Assembly (NCBI GenBank): GCA_050633665.1
Contig: JBOEGY010000007.1
Span: forward strand, 558,001-622,000
Reading direction: 5' to 3'
From: JAUIAI01 sp050633665
GTDB lineage: Bacteria > Pseudomonadota > Gammaproteobacteria > Burkholderiales > Burkholderiaceae_E
Length of the DNA: 64,000 bases
Shown here: in pieces, positions 23,195 to 31,846 of the stretch
How positions within the stretch are numbered: the first letter of the stretch is position 1
Layout of the letters: every line of letters begins with the position of its first letter
Made by a program: the position numbers and the translations under genes
The notes under the pieces: generated by a model
Seen by the model: only the letters and a program-made list of their open reading frames with translations
Databases searched by the model: none
Told to the model about the DNA's origin: nothing

Positions 23195-25828
23195 TCAGCC
23201 CAGCTTGCCGGCCACCCATTCCTGGACCGAGGCAAGCGCCGCGGGCAATGCCGCCGCATCATTGCCGCCAGCCTGAGCCATTTCCGGACGGCCGCCGCCT
23301 TTCCCACCGACCTGCAACGCAACATGATTCACCAGCTCGCCAGCTTTGATCCGGTCGGTCGCGTTTGCGGTAACACCGGCTATTAGCGTGACTTTATCGC
23401 CGCTGCTACTGGCCAAAACCAGCGCGGCGGTTTTGAGTTTGTTCTTGAGTTGGTCCATGGTTTCCCGCAGGGTCTGGACATCGGCGCCTTCCAGTTGCGC
23501 CGCCAACACCGCAACGCCGTTGATTTGCACCGCCTCTGAAGCCAGATCACCGCCTTGTGCGCTTGCCATCTTCGACTTGAGCCGCGACAACTCTTTTTCG
23601 AGGGTTTTCACTTGCTCCGACAAGCCCTGAATACGACCGGGCAACTCAGCAACCGGAGACTTCAGAGAAGCCGCAGCTGAATCGACGATCTGATCCAGCA
23701 CGCCAACGGCGTCCAGGGCGTTCTCACCGGTCACCGCTTCAACCCGGCGTACCCCGGCCGCAACGCCGCCTTCGGAGACAAACCGGAACAAACCAATATC
23801 ACCGGTACGCATTACATGGGTTCCGCCACACAGCTCACAACTGGAGCCGATTTGCAGCACTCGGACCTCATCACCGTATTTTTCTCCGAACAGCGCCATC
23901 GCTCCGGTCTTGATGGCATCGTCGTAACTCATCATGCGGGTAGTTGTCGGCTCGTTCAAAAGGATTTCGCGATTCACGATCGTCTGTATCTGATGCAGCT
24001 GCTCACGACTCACCGGCGCGTTATGACTAAAGTCAAAACGGGTCTTGTCGGCGTCAACCAGCGACCCTTTCTGCTGAACATGATCGCCCAGCACTTCGCG
24101 CAAAGCCTTGTGCATTAAGTGGGTAGCCGAGTGATTGCGCATGGTGCTTGCCCGGCTGGCGGTGTCTACCTGCGCCTGCGCCGAATCGCCAACCCTGATC
24201 TCGCCCTCTTGCACCACGCCGTGGTGCCCGAACACCTGGGCCTGGATTTTCTGAGTGTCTTCGACCCGAAACATTGAGCCGCCCACGAGCAACTGCCCCC
24301 GATCACCAACCTGACCGCCTGACTCGGCATAGAAAGGGGTTTGATCGAGAACCACGACGCCCCGCTGGCCAGTGCTCAGCGCCTGCACCGCCTGCCCCTC
24401 AAAATACAAGCCAGTAATCTGCCCTTCCGCACCAAGCGATTCATAGCCGCGAAAATCGGTCTCAACACCGGTGTACTCAAGTGCTGAACTCATTTTGAAT
24501 TTGGCTGAGGAGCGCGCCTTTTCGCGCTGCCGGTTCATCGCCGCGTCGAAACCGGCCTCATCTACCCGCAGCTGGTTTTCGCGGCAGACATCGGCCGTAA
24601 GGTCTAAAGGAAAACCAAAGGTATCGTGCAATTTGAAAGCCAGCTCGCCGTCAAGCGCGGCACCAGTCTGTGCTTTTAATGGCGCCAGCGCGGCTTCAAG
24701 CATTTCCATGCCGTTGGCAATGGTCTCGAAGAAGCGTGACTCTTCCTGCTTCAACACTTCCGTGATACGCCCAGCCTGCTGACGTAGTTCCGGATAAGCA
24801 TCACCCATTTCATCGGCCAGCGCCGTCACCAGGGTGTGAAAGAACGGTTGTCTCGCCCCCAGTTTGTAACCGTGCCGAATGGCGCGTCGGGTAATTCGGC
24901 GCAAAACATAGCCACGTCCTTCGTTGCCGGGAATAACACCATCGACCACGGTAAATGCACAGGCCCGGATGTGATCAGCCAGAACCTTAAGCGACGGGCT
25001 GTCCGCATCGGGGCTTCCGCCCGCCTCTTTGACAGCGCTGGCAGCCGCCGCCAGCAAATTCTGAAACAGGTCAATCTCATAGTTGGAATGCTTGTGCTGC
25101 AAGACTGCCGCGACCCGCTCCAGACCCATGCCGGTATCGACACTGGGCTTTGGCAGCGGATTCATGTTGCCCTGGTCGTCGCGATTGAACTGCATGAACA
25201 CGAGATTCCAGATTTCGATGTAACGATCGCCGTCTTCATCCGGGCTGCCGGGCGGGCCACCCGCAACCGCCTCGCCATGGTCGAAGAAAATCTCACTGCA
25301 CGGCCCGCAAGGACCGGTATCGCCCATCATCCAGAAATTGTCTGACTGATAACGCCCTCCTTTGTCGCCGATGCGAATGATGCGCTCGGACGGCACGCCG
25401 ATCTCCTGATTCCAGATTCCCCAGGCCTCGTCATCGTCCTGATAAACAGTCACCCACAGCTTCTCCTCGGGCAGGCCGAACTTCACCGTCAGTAATTCCC
25501 AGGCGAAGCGGATCGCATCCTGCTTGAAGTAGTCACCAAAACTGAAATTGCCGAGCATTTCAAAAAAGGTGTGATGCCGGGCCGTATACCCGACGTTTTC
25601 AAGGTCGTTGTGCTTGCCGCCGGCGCGAATGCATTTCTGCGCGGTCACCGCGCGCTGGTAGGGGCGCTTGTCAAAGCCCAGAAAGACGTCTTTGAACTGG
25701 TTCATCCCCGCATTGGTAAACAACAGGGTCGGATCATCGCCGGGCACTACCGGGCTGGAGGTGACGATACTGTGTTGCTTCGATTCAAAAAAGCGCAAGA
25801 AGGTTTCGCGAATAGCAGCCGATTTCAT
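23195..25828 (-). CDS. alaS: Alanyl-tRNA synthetase
   Basis: An 877-residue class II synthetase. The N-terminal catalytic domain opens AAIRETFLRFFESK; the editing domain carries HSATHLMH and the zinc-like site CELCGGTH; a C-Ala domain with a coiled coil follows. Length matches E. coli AlaS (876). An upstream ATG would add nine residues, but the start at 25828 agrees better with the family. Neither has a good ribosome binding site. A 490-bp non-coding region lies upstream, with an RNA candidate that could be its leader. Confidence 0.96.
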   Translation of the reverse strand: MKSAAIRETFLRFFESKQHSIVTSSPVVPGDDPTLLFTNAGMNQFKDVFLGFDKRPYQRAVTAQKCIRAGGKHNDLENVGYTARHHTFFEMLGNFSFGDYFKQDAIRFAWELLTVKFGLPEEKLWVTVYQDDDEAWGIWNQEIGVPSERIIRIGDKGGRYQSDNFWMMGDTGPCGPCSEIFFDHGEAVAGGPPGSPDEDGDRYIEIWNLVFMQFNRDDQGNMNPLPKPSVDTGMGLERVAAVLQHKHSNYEIDLFQNLLAAAASAVKEAGGSPDADSPSLKVLADHIRACAFTVVDGVIPGNEGRGYVLRRITRRAIRHGYKLGARQPFFHTLVTALADEMGDAYPELRQQAGRITEVLKQEESRFFETIANGMEMLEAALAPLKAQTGAALDGELAFKLHDTFGFPLDLTADVCRENQLRVDEAGFDAAMNRQREKARSSAKFKMSSALEYTGVETDFRGYESLGAEGQITGLYFEGQAVQALSTGQRGVVVLDQTPFYAESGGQVGDRGQLLVGGSMFRVEDTQKIQAQVFGHHGVVQEGEIRVGDSAQAQVDTASRASTMRNHSATHLMHKALREVLGDHVQQKGSLVDADKTRFDFSHNAPVSREQLHQIQTIVNREILLNEPTTTRMMSYDDAIKTGAMALFGEKYGDEVRVLQIGSSCELCGGTHVMRTGDIGLFRFVSEGGVAAGVRRVEAVTGENALDAVGVLDQIVDSAAASLKSPVAELPGRIQGLSEQVKTLEKELSRLKSKMASAQGGDLASEAVQINGVAVLAAQLEGADVQTLRETMDQLKNKLKTAALVLASSSGDKVTLIAGVTANATDRIKAGELVNHVALQVGGKGGGRPEMAQAGGNDAAALPAALASVQEWVAGKLG

Positions 25829-26068
25829 GGGGGGACAGGTCGCCGTTGGAGCCATGGGAATAGACCGCTAGTTTACATATCAGAGACACCCTGCCACAGG
25901 CCACCGGCCAACGCTCCTCAATTAATTTCCCACGCCTCAGTTTGCCTCCCCTGCCCGGCGCTTTAAAGCGCCACGAGAGTCCGGGAGAGTCTTTAGCGCC
26001 GACTGCTTCGGAGGCGATACACTTCGGGCTCCTGGCGGACCCGGTACGGAGGCTAATCCGGGGTCAGC

Positions 26069-26093
26069 AAAAAAAAAGGCGCCAGGAGGCGCC
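26069..26093 (-). terminator. Intrinsic terminator, minus strand
   Basis: GGCGCC (26078-26083) pairs with GGCGCC (26088-26093) around AGGA; a run of nine A on the left gives nine U in the minus-strand transcript. No minus-strand protein gene ends here, so it terminates either the candidate small RNA or an alaS leader. Confidence 0.85.
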
Positions 26094-26160
26094 AGAGGAG
26101 GGAGGAGACTCGATGAAAACATCGAATCCGGTCGCGACAGGGGAACCGCGACCGCAAGAT
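26069..26160 (-). ncRNA. Candidate small RNA with CUCCUCCC motif, or alaS leader attenuator
   Basis: On the minus strand three stem-loops stand in a row. Stem 1 pairs 26147-26154 with 26129-26136 (CGGTCGCG/CGCGACCG). Stem 2 abuts it, 26120-26128 with 26107-26115 (nine pairs including one G-U, UUUU loop). A pyrimidine-rich single strand with CUCCUCCC (26100-26107) overlaps the foot of stem 2. Then comes a terminator GGCGCC-UCCU-GGCGCC with nine U (26093-26069). The 5' end is a guess; I found no strong promoter. The motif resembles the Rhodobacter CcsR ('cuckoo') RNAs. Alternatively it is an attenuator in an alaS leader. Confidence 0.6.
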
Positions 26161-26210
26161 CAATGTAAGCCTCACCGACGAACTAGGCTAGGCCGAGGGC
26201 AGTAATTGCT

Positions 26211-26225
26211 GTAACCAGCGGTTAC
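26211..26225. promoter_or_regulatory. Palindrome upstream of the CoA-transferase operon
   Basis: GTAACC-AGC-GGTTAC is a perfect inverted repeat with a three-base centre. It lies 93 bp before the CoA-transferase start and about 50 bp upstream of the minus-strand RNA candidate. Possible operator for either; the regulator is unknown. Confidence 0.45.
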
Positions 26226-26318
26226 TGCCACAGCAGGCATAATTCAATATAAATCAATGATTTACCGGTTATTTGCTGCCGATCAGGGCGCACTAACCCA
26301 TACTTTTACGGAGTTGTT

Positions 26319-27548
26319 ATGGCAGGGCCACTGGCAGGAAAACTTGTTTTGGACATGAGCCGGGTGCTGGCCGGCCCCAGTTGCGCGCAAAGTCTCGCCG
26401 ACCTCGGCGCCGAAGTCATCAAAATCGAGCGCCCCGGCGCTGGAGACGACACGCGGGGCTGGGGACCGCCATTCCTGAAAACGCCGGATGGTCAGGACAC
26501 GCCCGATGCAGCCTACTACCTGGCGGCTAACCGCGGCAAACAGTCGGTCCTGGCTGATCTCACCAGCGAAGCCGGAAAGAACCTGATCCGTGAGCTGGCC
26601 AGCAAATCCGATGTGTTGATCGAAAATTTCAAGGTCGGTCAGTTAGCAAAATACGGGCTGGACTATGAATCAATTCGGCAGCTCAATCCCAAATTGGTCT
26701 ATTGCTCCGTCACCGGGTTTGGCCAGACCGGTCCGCTTGCCCATCGCGCAGGCTACGACTTTGTTATTCAGGGCATGAGCGGCTTCATGTCGATCACTGG
26801 CGAGGCTGATGATCAGCCGGGCGGCGGACCGCAGAAAGCCGGCGTTGCTATTTCAGATCTGATGACCGGCATGGTTGCGACCCAGGCAATTCTCGCTGCG
26901 CTCCTGCACTGCGAACGTGGCGGGCCCGGTCAGCACATTGATATGGCATTGCTGGATGTCATGGTGTCCTCGCTTGCCAACATGAATACAAACTATCTGG
27001 CCAGCGGCAAACCACCCCATCGCTGGGGCAACGCCCATCCCAATGTGGTGCCTTACCAGACGTTTCAAACCCAAGACGGCTGGATTATCGTGGCGGTCGG
27101 CAACAACGACCAGTTCCGACGGTTTTGCGAGGCCGGCGGCAAACCGGAATTAAGCGCCGACCCACGCTTTGCCAGCAATGCCTTACGGATTGAAAACCGG
27201 GCCGAACTGATCCAGACGCTGCGTCCAATGCTGCGCGACCAGACCTCGCAACACTGGATTCTGCATTTTGAGAAAGTCGGAGTGCCATGCGGACCAATCG
27301 CCACGCTGGACGAAGTCTTCGAGAATCCTCAGATCAAAGCCCGCGGCCTGCGGATCGATATTCCCCGCGAAGACGCCGGACAGGTCAAACTCGTGGGTAA
27401 TCCCATTCAGTTTTCCGAAACGCCAATTGAATACGAGCTGCCACCGCCGCGGCTGGGTGAGCACACCGAGTCCGTCCTGAAAAGCCACCTGGGGTTCTCG
27501 GACGAGCAGGTCAGCCACTATCTGAAGAGCGTCAAACCTGAGGAGTAG
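26319..27548 (+). CDS. CaiB/BaiF family (class III) CoA-transferase
   Basis: A 409-residue class III CoA-transferase. It opens with LAGKLVLDMSRVLAGPSCAQSLADLGAEVIKIE, the family N-terminus, and the catalytic Asp is expected in DMALLDVMVS. Such enzymes move CoA between carboxylic acids such as succinate, oxalate, formate, carnitine, mesaconate or benzylsuccinate. An ACGGAG site precedes the ATG. The next gene starts two bases after this one ends. The acid it activates is unknown. Confidence 0.93.
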   Translation: MAGPLAGKLVLDMSRVLAGPSCAQSLADLGAEVIKIERPGAGDDTRGWGPPFLKTPDGQDTPDAAYYLAANRGKQSVLADLTSEAGKNLIRELASKSDVLIENFKVGQLAKYGLDYESIRQLNPKLVYCSVTGFGQTGPLAHRAGYDFVIQGMSGFMSITGEADDQPGGGPQKAGVAISDLMTGMVATQAILAALLHCERGGPGQHIDMALLDVMVSSLANMNTNYLASGKPPHRWGNAHPNVVPYQTFQTQDGWIIVAVGNNDQFRRFCEAGGKPELSADPRFASNALRIENRAELIQTLRPMLRDQTSQHWILHFEKVGVPCGPIATLDEVFENPQIKARGLRIDIPREDAGQVKLVGNPIQFSETPIEYELPPPRLGEHTESVLKSHLGFSDEQVSHYLKSVKPEE

Positions 27549-27550
27549 CG

Positions 27551-28255
27551 ATGTCACCCCCGATCACCCCGAAAGTTCTCGCCTTCGATATTTTTGGCAC
27601 CGTCGTCGACTGGCACCACAGTATTGCCCGTGCCGTGACCGCTCTTGGGCTACCGGTTGATGGCGGTGAGTTTGCCAATGCCTGGCGGGCGCGCTACCAG
27701 CCTTCAATGCAGCGGGTCCGGTCCGGCGAGATTCCCTGGACAAAAATCGACGACTTGCACCGGATGAACCTTGATGAGGTGTTGGACGCCTACAAGATTA
27801 CCGAGCTGGATTCGGCCGCCCGCGATGAGCTGAATCTGGTCTGGCACCGCCTCACCCCGTGGCCAGACTCTGTGGCCGGCCTGACGGCGCTGCGGCGCCA
27901 GTTCAGCCTGTGCACATTGTCGAACGGAAACCTGAGCCTGCTGTCCGATATGGCAAAACACGCGGAACTCCCCTGGGATCTGATATTGTCCGCCGAGGTT
28001 TTCAGACACTACAAACCAGCGCCCGAAACCTATCTGGGTGTCTGTGAGGTGTTCAGTATCGAACCGGCCGAAATGTTGATGGTTGCGGCACATAAGGACG
28101 ACTTGCGAGCGGCCGCAGCATGCGGATGCCGGACAGCGTTTATTGCCCGACCACTGGAGTTTGGCGCGCTGACGAACAATGACGTCACGCCCGAAAGCGA
28201 ATTTGATTTCAACGCGATAGATCTGACTGATCTGGCGCGGCAACTGGCTGCTTAA
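27551..28255 (+). CDS. Haloacid dehalogenase type II-like HAD hydrolase
   Basis: A 234-residue HAD protein. Motif I is FDIFGTVVDW with nucleophile Asp13; motif II is TLSNGN; the Lys is in FRHYKPAPETY; and the VAAHKDDLRAAAACG segment is characteristic of type II L-2-haloacid dehalogenases. These hydrolyse 2-chloro or 2-bromo acids to hydroxy acids, though many family members have other substrates. GAGGAG lies just before the start, and translation is probably coupled to the CoA-transferase. Confidence 0.85.
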   Translation: MSPPITPKVLAFDIFGTVVDWHHSIARAVTALGLPVDGGEFANAWRARYQPSMQRVRSGEIPWTKIDDLHRMNLDEVLDAYKITELDSAARDELNLVWHRLTPWPDSVAGLTALRRQFSLCTLSNGNLSLLSDMAKHAELPWDLILSAEVFRHYKPAPETYLGVCEVFSIEPAEMLMVAAHKDDLRAAAACGCRTAFIARPLEFGALTNNDVTPESEFDFNAIDLTDLARQLAA

Positions 28256-28278
28256 TAGCACTTTTCCAGCAGGTAATC

Positions 28279-29925
28279 ATGAATCAAACGACTTCCAGAT
28301 CGGCCAACAACTGGCACGCACCGTTCGATTGGCAAAACCCTTACCCGACTGCGCGCACGCCGGTTTTTGCCCGCAACGTGGTGGCCACTTCACAACCACT
28401 GGCCGCCCAGGCTGGTCTTCATGTCATGCGTCAGGGAGGCAATGCGATTGACGCCGTGATCGCGGCGGCCGCCGCCATCACGCTAACCGAACCGATCTCC
28501 AACGGACTGGGTAGCGATGCCTTCGCCATCGTCTGGGATGGTCACAAACTCCATGGCCTGAATGCGTCTGGCGTGGCGCCAGCCACCTGGGATCCGGCCT
28601 ATTTCGCCAGCCGCCATGGCGGACAGATGCCGCTGCGCGGAGCGGACACCGTCACCACACCCGGTGCTGTTGCCGGCTGGACCGCACTGCACGACAAGTT
28701 CGGCTCACGCCCGTTCGGTGACTGCCTGAACCCGGCGATCGAACTGGCTGAACGCGGATTTGCCGTCGCGCCGGTTACCCAGCGAAAATGGGTAGCCCAG
28801 ATTGACGGCCTGAAAGACCAACCGGGATTTGCCGATGTCTTTATGCCGCATGGCCGGGCACCGGAGGTGGGTGAACGCTTTGCTATGCCGGGCGCCGCCG
28901 CAACCTTGCGACGACTGGCCCAGCATGGCGGCCGCGAATACTATGAAGGTGAAACGGCCGACCGGCTGAGCGCCTACATCCAGCAATGCGGGGGCACCAT
29001 GACCCGCGATGATCTTGCCGGTTATCAGCCCGACTGGGTCAACACCATCTCGCGCCGTTATCGAGGTCACGAGCTGCACGAAATTCCGCCCAACGGCCAG
29101 GGAATTGCCGCGCTGATGGCGATTGGCATGCTCGAACACTTTGATCTGGATAACCTGGAAGCGGACTCCGCCCGGGCCAGGCATATTCAGATTGAAGTCA
29201 TGAAGGCAGCGTTCGCTGATGTTTACCGGTATGTCGCCGACTCCCGCTACATGACCAAAGTGACCCCGCAGGATTTGCTTGATGATGGTTATCTGGCCTC
29301 ACGGGCACGCCTGATTGACCAGCACAAGGCGATCGATTTCAAGGCCGGCCGGCCGCCAGCCGGCGGCACCATTTACCTGACTGCCGCCGACGAAAACGGC
29401 ATGATGGTCTCTTATATCCAGTCCAACTATATGGGCTTTGGCTCCGGGGTTGTTTCAAAAGAGCTCGGTATTTCATTACAAAATCGCGGTCACGGCTTCA
29501 GCCTTGATCCCAGTCATCCGAATCTTGTCGCGCCGGGCAAGAGACCTTTCCAGACCATTATTCCCGGCTTCCTGACCCGTGACGGCCAGCCGCAGATGAG
29601 TTTCGGCGTCATGGGCGGCAATATGCAACCGCAGGGTCATATGCAGACACTGGTACGCATGCTGCAATTCGGTCAGAACCCTCAGGCGGCCTGCGACGCA
29701 CCACGCTGGAAAGTGAATCACGGTCTGAGCGTAGACCTTGAGCCGACCATGGAATCAGACATTCAGCAAGAGCTGGCGCAAATGGGCCACCGGATCGAAG
29801 CCACCAACGACAGCTACATGGACTATGGCTCCGGCCAGTTCATCTGGCGACTGTCCGACGACAAGGAAGACGGTTATGTCGCGGCCAGTGACAGCCGCCG
29901 CGACGGCCACGCCGCCGGATTCTGA
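28279..29925 (+). CDS. Gamma-glutamyltransferase family (Ntn) hydrolase
   Basis: A 548-residue member of the gamma-glutamyltransferase family. The NAIDAVIAAAAAITLTEP segment opens the large subunit. The autoprocessing site reads GGTIYLTAAD in place of the usual TTHFSVVD, with Thr364 as likely nucleophile. The GNMQPQGHMQ motif is also typical. There is no signal peptide, so it would act in the cytoplasm, unlike classic periplasmic Ggt. Reading frame and AGGTAATC site are good. It may be an amide or lactam hydrolase rather than a glutathione enzyme. Confidence 0.85.
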   Translation: MNQTTSRSANNWHAPFDWQNPYPTARTPVFARNVVATSQPLAAQAGLHVMRQGGNAIDAVIAAAAAITLTEPISNGLGSDAFAIVWDGHKLHGLNASGVAPATWDPAYFASRHGGQMPLRGADTVTTPGAVAGWTALHDKFGSRPFGDCLNPAIELAERGFAVAPVTQRKWVAQIDGLKDQPGFADVFMPHGRAPEVGERFAMPGAAATLRRLAQHGGREYYEGETADRLSAYIQQCGGTMTRDDLAGYQPDWVNTISRRYRGHELHEIPPNGQGIAALMAIGMLEHFDLDNLEADSARARHIQIEVMKAAFADVYRYVADSRYMTKVTPQDLLDDGYLASRARLIDQHKAIDFKAGRPPAGGTIYLTAADENGMMVSYIQSNYMGFGSGVVSKELGISLQNRGHGFSLDPSHPNLVAPGKRPFQTIIPGFLTRDGQPQMSFGVMGGNMQPQGHMQTLVRMLQFGQNPQAACDAPRWKVNHGLSVDLEPTMESDIQQELAQMGHRIEATNDSYMDYGSGQFIWRLSDDKEDGYVAASDSRRDGHAAGF

Positions 29926-29981
29926 CCCGCGATGCCCTACAATCAACCCTCCCCAAAACAGCGATTGCTATCGAGGCCCAG

Positions 29982-30884
29982 ATGAATCAGAAAACCTATG
30001 AAAAAACCCCTTCTGTAACCGTTGCGTTTCTGGGCCTGGGCGTCATGGGTGGCCCAATGGCCGGACATCTGCACGGAGCCGGCCATACGGTAACGGTTTA
30101 CAACCGAACCGAAGCCAAGGCCAAAGCCTGGGTGGCAGACCATGCGGGCGGCAAATCTGCCGCCACCCCTCGCGAAGCGGCTGCTGGCGCCGATATTGTT
30201 TTCGCCTGTGTCGGTAACGACAATGATTTGCGTTCGGTCGTGCTCGGTGAGAACGGCGCCTTCGCCGGCATGAAGGCCGGCGCTACTTTTGTCGACCACA
30301 CGACAGCATCGGCCGAAGTGGCCCGCGAACTGGCGCAGATTGCCGCGGATCAGGGCTTCAAGTTCATCGACGCGCCGGTATCGGGCGGCGAAGCGGGTGC
30401 CATTAACGGTGTGCTGACTGTCATGTGCGGCGGTGAGCAGGCTGACTTTGACGCCGTGAGCCCGGTTGCTGCGTCGTTTGCCCGCGCGTTTACCCTGATC
30501 GGCCCGACCGGCAGCGGACAGCTCGCCAAGATGGTCAATCAGATCTGTATTGCCGGCCTGTTGCAAGGCCTTTCCGAAGGCGTCAGCTTTGGCCAGGCCG
30601 CGGGGCTCGATATGAAGCTTGTGCTGGACGTAATCAGCAAAGGCGCAGCCCAGTCATGGCAGATGGAAAATCGCGGCCATACGATGGTCGATGACAAATT
30701 CGACTTCGGCTTTGCGGTCGAATGGATGCGCAAAGACCTCGGACTGTGCATTGATGAAGCCAATCGTAATGGCGCCCCGCTGCCTGTCACGGTACTGGTT
30801 GATCAGTTTTACAAAGATGTGCAGCAAAGCGGTGGCGCGCGTTGGGATACCTCCAGCTTGTTGCGACGCCTGCGCAAGTCCTGA
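29982..30884 (+). CDS. 3-Hydroxyisobutyrate dehydrogenase-like NAD(P) oxidoreductase
   Basis: A 300-residue beta-hydroxyacid dehydrogenase. The Rossmann motif VAFLGLGVMGGPMAGHL is at residues 14-30; the substrate-binding FIDAPVSGGEAGA near 125 and the catalytic Lys in GSGQLAKMVNQ near 180 are intact. Relatives oxidise 3-hydroxyisobutyrate or reduce tartronate semialdehyde or succinic semialdehyde. GAGG precedes the start. It lies in the CoA-transferase operon, which suggests a shared hydroxy-acid pathway. Confidence 0.92.
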   Translation: MNQKTYEKTPSVTVAFLGLGVMGGPMAGHLHGAGHTVTVYNRTEAKAKAWVADHAGGKSAATPREAAAGADIVFACVGNDNDLRSVVLGENGAFAGMKAGATFVDHTTASAEVARELAQIAADQGFKFIDAPVSGGEAGAINGVLTVMCGGEQADFDAVSPVAASFARAFTLIGPTGSGQLAKMVNQICIAGLLQGLSEGVSFGQAAGLDMKLVLDVISKGAAQSWQMENRGHTMVDDKFDFGFAVEWMRKDLGLCIDEANRNGAPLPVTVLVDQFYKDVQQSGGARWDTSSLLRRLRKS

Positions 30885-30898
30885 TCCGGGAGAGACGA

Positions 30899-31834
30899 TT
30901 GATCAGTGGCGGCAACCGGTGGCTAAGGGCAGTTCTTGCGGCAATCGCCTTGTTCACCATCGCGATTTTTCTGGGAGGCACGATGGGATTTCTTGCAGGC
31001 AAACAACCCGACAACCTCGGCGTGATCAACGGGCGATTGCAATCGGTTGCCGACAAACCTCAGAACTCGGTATCCAGTCAGGCGGATCTGGCAGCTAACC
31101 AGATCGACCCGCTCGACGCAGGGTCAGATCCGGCCGGTGTCTTTCAGGTTCTGAAGACGCTGGTCAGCAACTCACCCGGCGCGACCGTCATCCAGCAGTC
31201 TGACAACTATCTCTACGCCGAATTTCAAAGCAAGTGGCTGAAATTTGTCGATGATGTTGAGTTCCTACTCGACCCGGCCAATGCGGTGATTCATGTGCGG
31301 TCGGCATCGCGCCTGGGCAAACTGGACTTTGACGTCAACCGCAAGCGCATCGAATGGCTGCGCGGCCAGCTTGCCCAGTCACTTGACGCACAAACCAATC
31401 TATCCGATGCGGTGCCCTCCCCGGCCACTGCGTCAACAACTGCCGCGACTGCGGCATCATCCTCTACCGGAGAAAACTCAGTGGAATTTACGACGCTCCC
31501 TAACGGCCTTCAGGTTGCCGATCTTGAAATCGGCGAAGGCGCCGAAGCAGCTGCCGGCCAGCAAGTTACCGTGCACTACACCGGCTGGCTCTACGAGAAC
31601 GGCACTGCGGGCAGCAAATTTGACTCCAGCAAAGATCGCGGCCAGCCATTCCAGTTCGGCCTTGGCGCCGGTCAGGTTATTCGCGGCTGGGATGAAGGCG
31701 TTGCCGGCATGAAGGTTGGCGGTAAGCGCCAATTGATCATCCCGCCCGAAATGGGCTATGGCGCACGTGGTGCCGGCGGGGTCATTCCGCCAAACGCGAC
31801 ACTCTTGTTTGAAGTTGAACTCCTGGGCGTATAA
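30899..31834 (+). CDS. Membrane-anchored DUF1499-FKBP fusion protein
   Basis: A 311-residue protein with a TTG start preceded by GGGAGAG; an upstream extension of the frame overlaps the previous gene. Residues 10-35 form one hydrophobic anchor. Residues about 45-155 match DUF1499 (VSSQAD, YAEFQSKWLKFVDDVEF, RSASRLGKLDF, NRKRIEWLR). After a Ser/Thr/Ala linker, residues 195-311 form an FKBP-type peptidyl-prolyl isomerase (VHYTGWLYENG, VIRGWDEGVAGMKVGGKRQLIIPP, LLFEVELL). The usual Cys of the PNCVSSQ motif is Ser here. Likely a periplasmic folding factor. Confidence 0.85.
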   Translation: MISGGNRWLRAVLAAIALFTIAIFLGGTMGFLAGKQPDNLGVINGRLQSVADKPQNSVSSQADLAANQIDPLDAGSDPAGVFQVLKTLVSNSPGATVIQQSDNYLYAEFQSKWLKFVDDVEFLLDPANAVIHVRSASRLGKLDFDVNRKRIEWLRGQLAQSLDAQTNLSDAVPSPATASTTAATAASSSTGENSVEFTTLPNGLQVADLEIGEGAEAAAGQQVTVHYTGWLYENGTAGSKFDSSKDRGQPFQFGLGAGQVIRGWDEGVAGMKVGGKRQLIIPPEMGYGARGAGGVIPPNATLLFEVELLGV

Positions 31835-31846
31835 GCCTTTACCGTC

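Larger units (their letters stand above)
25829..26318. other. Non-coding region between alaS and the CoA-transferase operon
   Basis: This 490-bp divergent region has no convincing gene. It holds the minus-strand RNA candidate, a self-complementary GGCGCTTTAAAGCGCC near 25957, and the palindrome GTAACC-AGC-GGTTAC. Promoters for alaS and for the plus-strand operon must also lie here, but I see no clear -35/-10 pair. Confidence 0.6.

Noticed and set aside
25957..25972. Palindrome GGCGCTTTAAAGCGCC
   Set aside because: Perfectly self-complementary but without loop or T-run, so not a convincing terminator; no known operator match.
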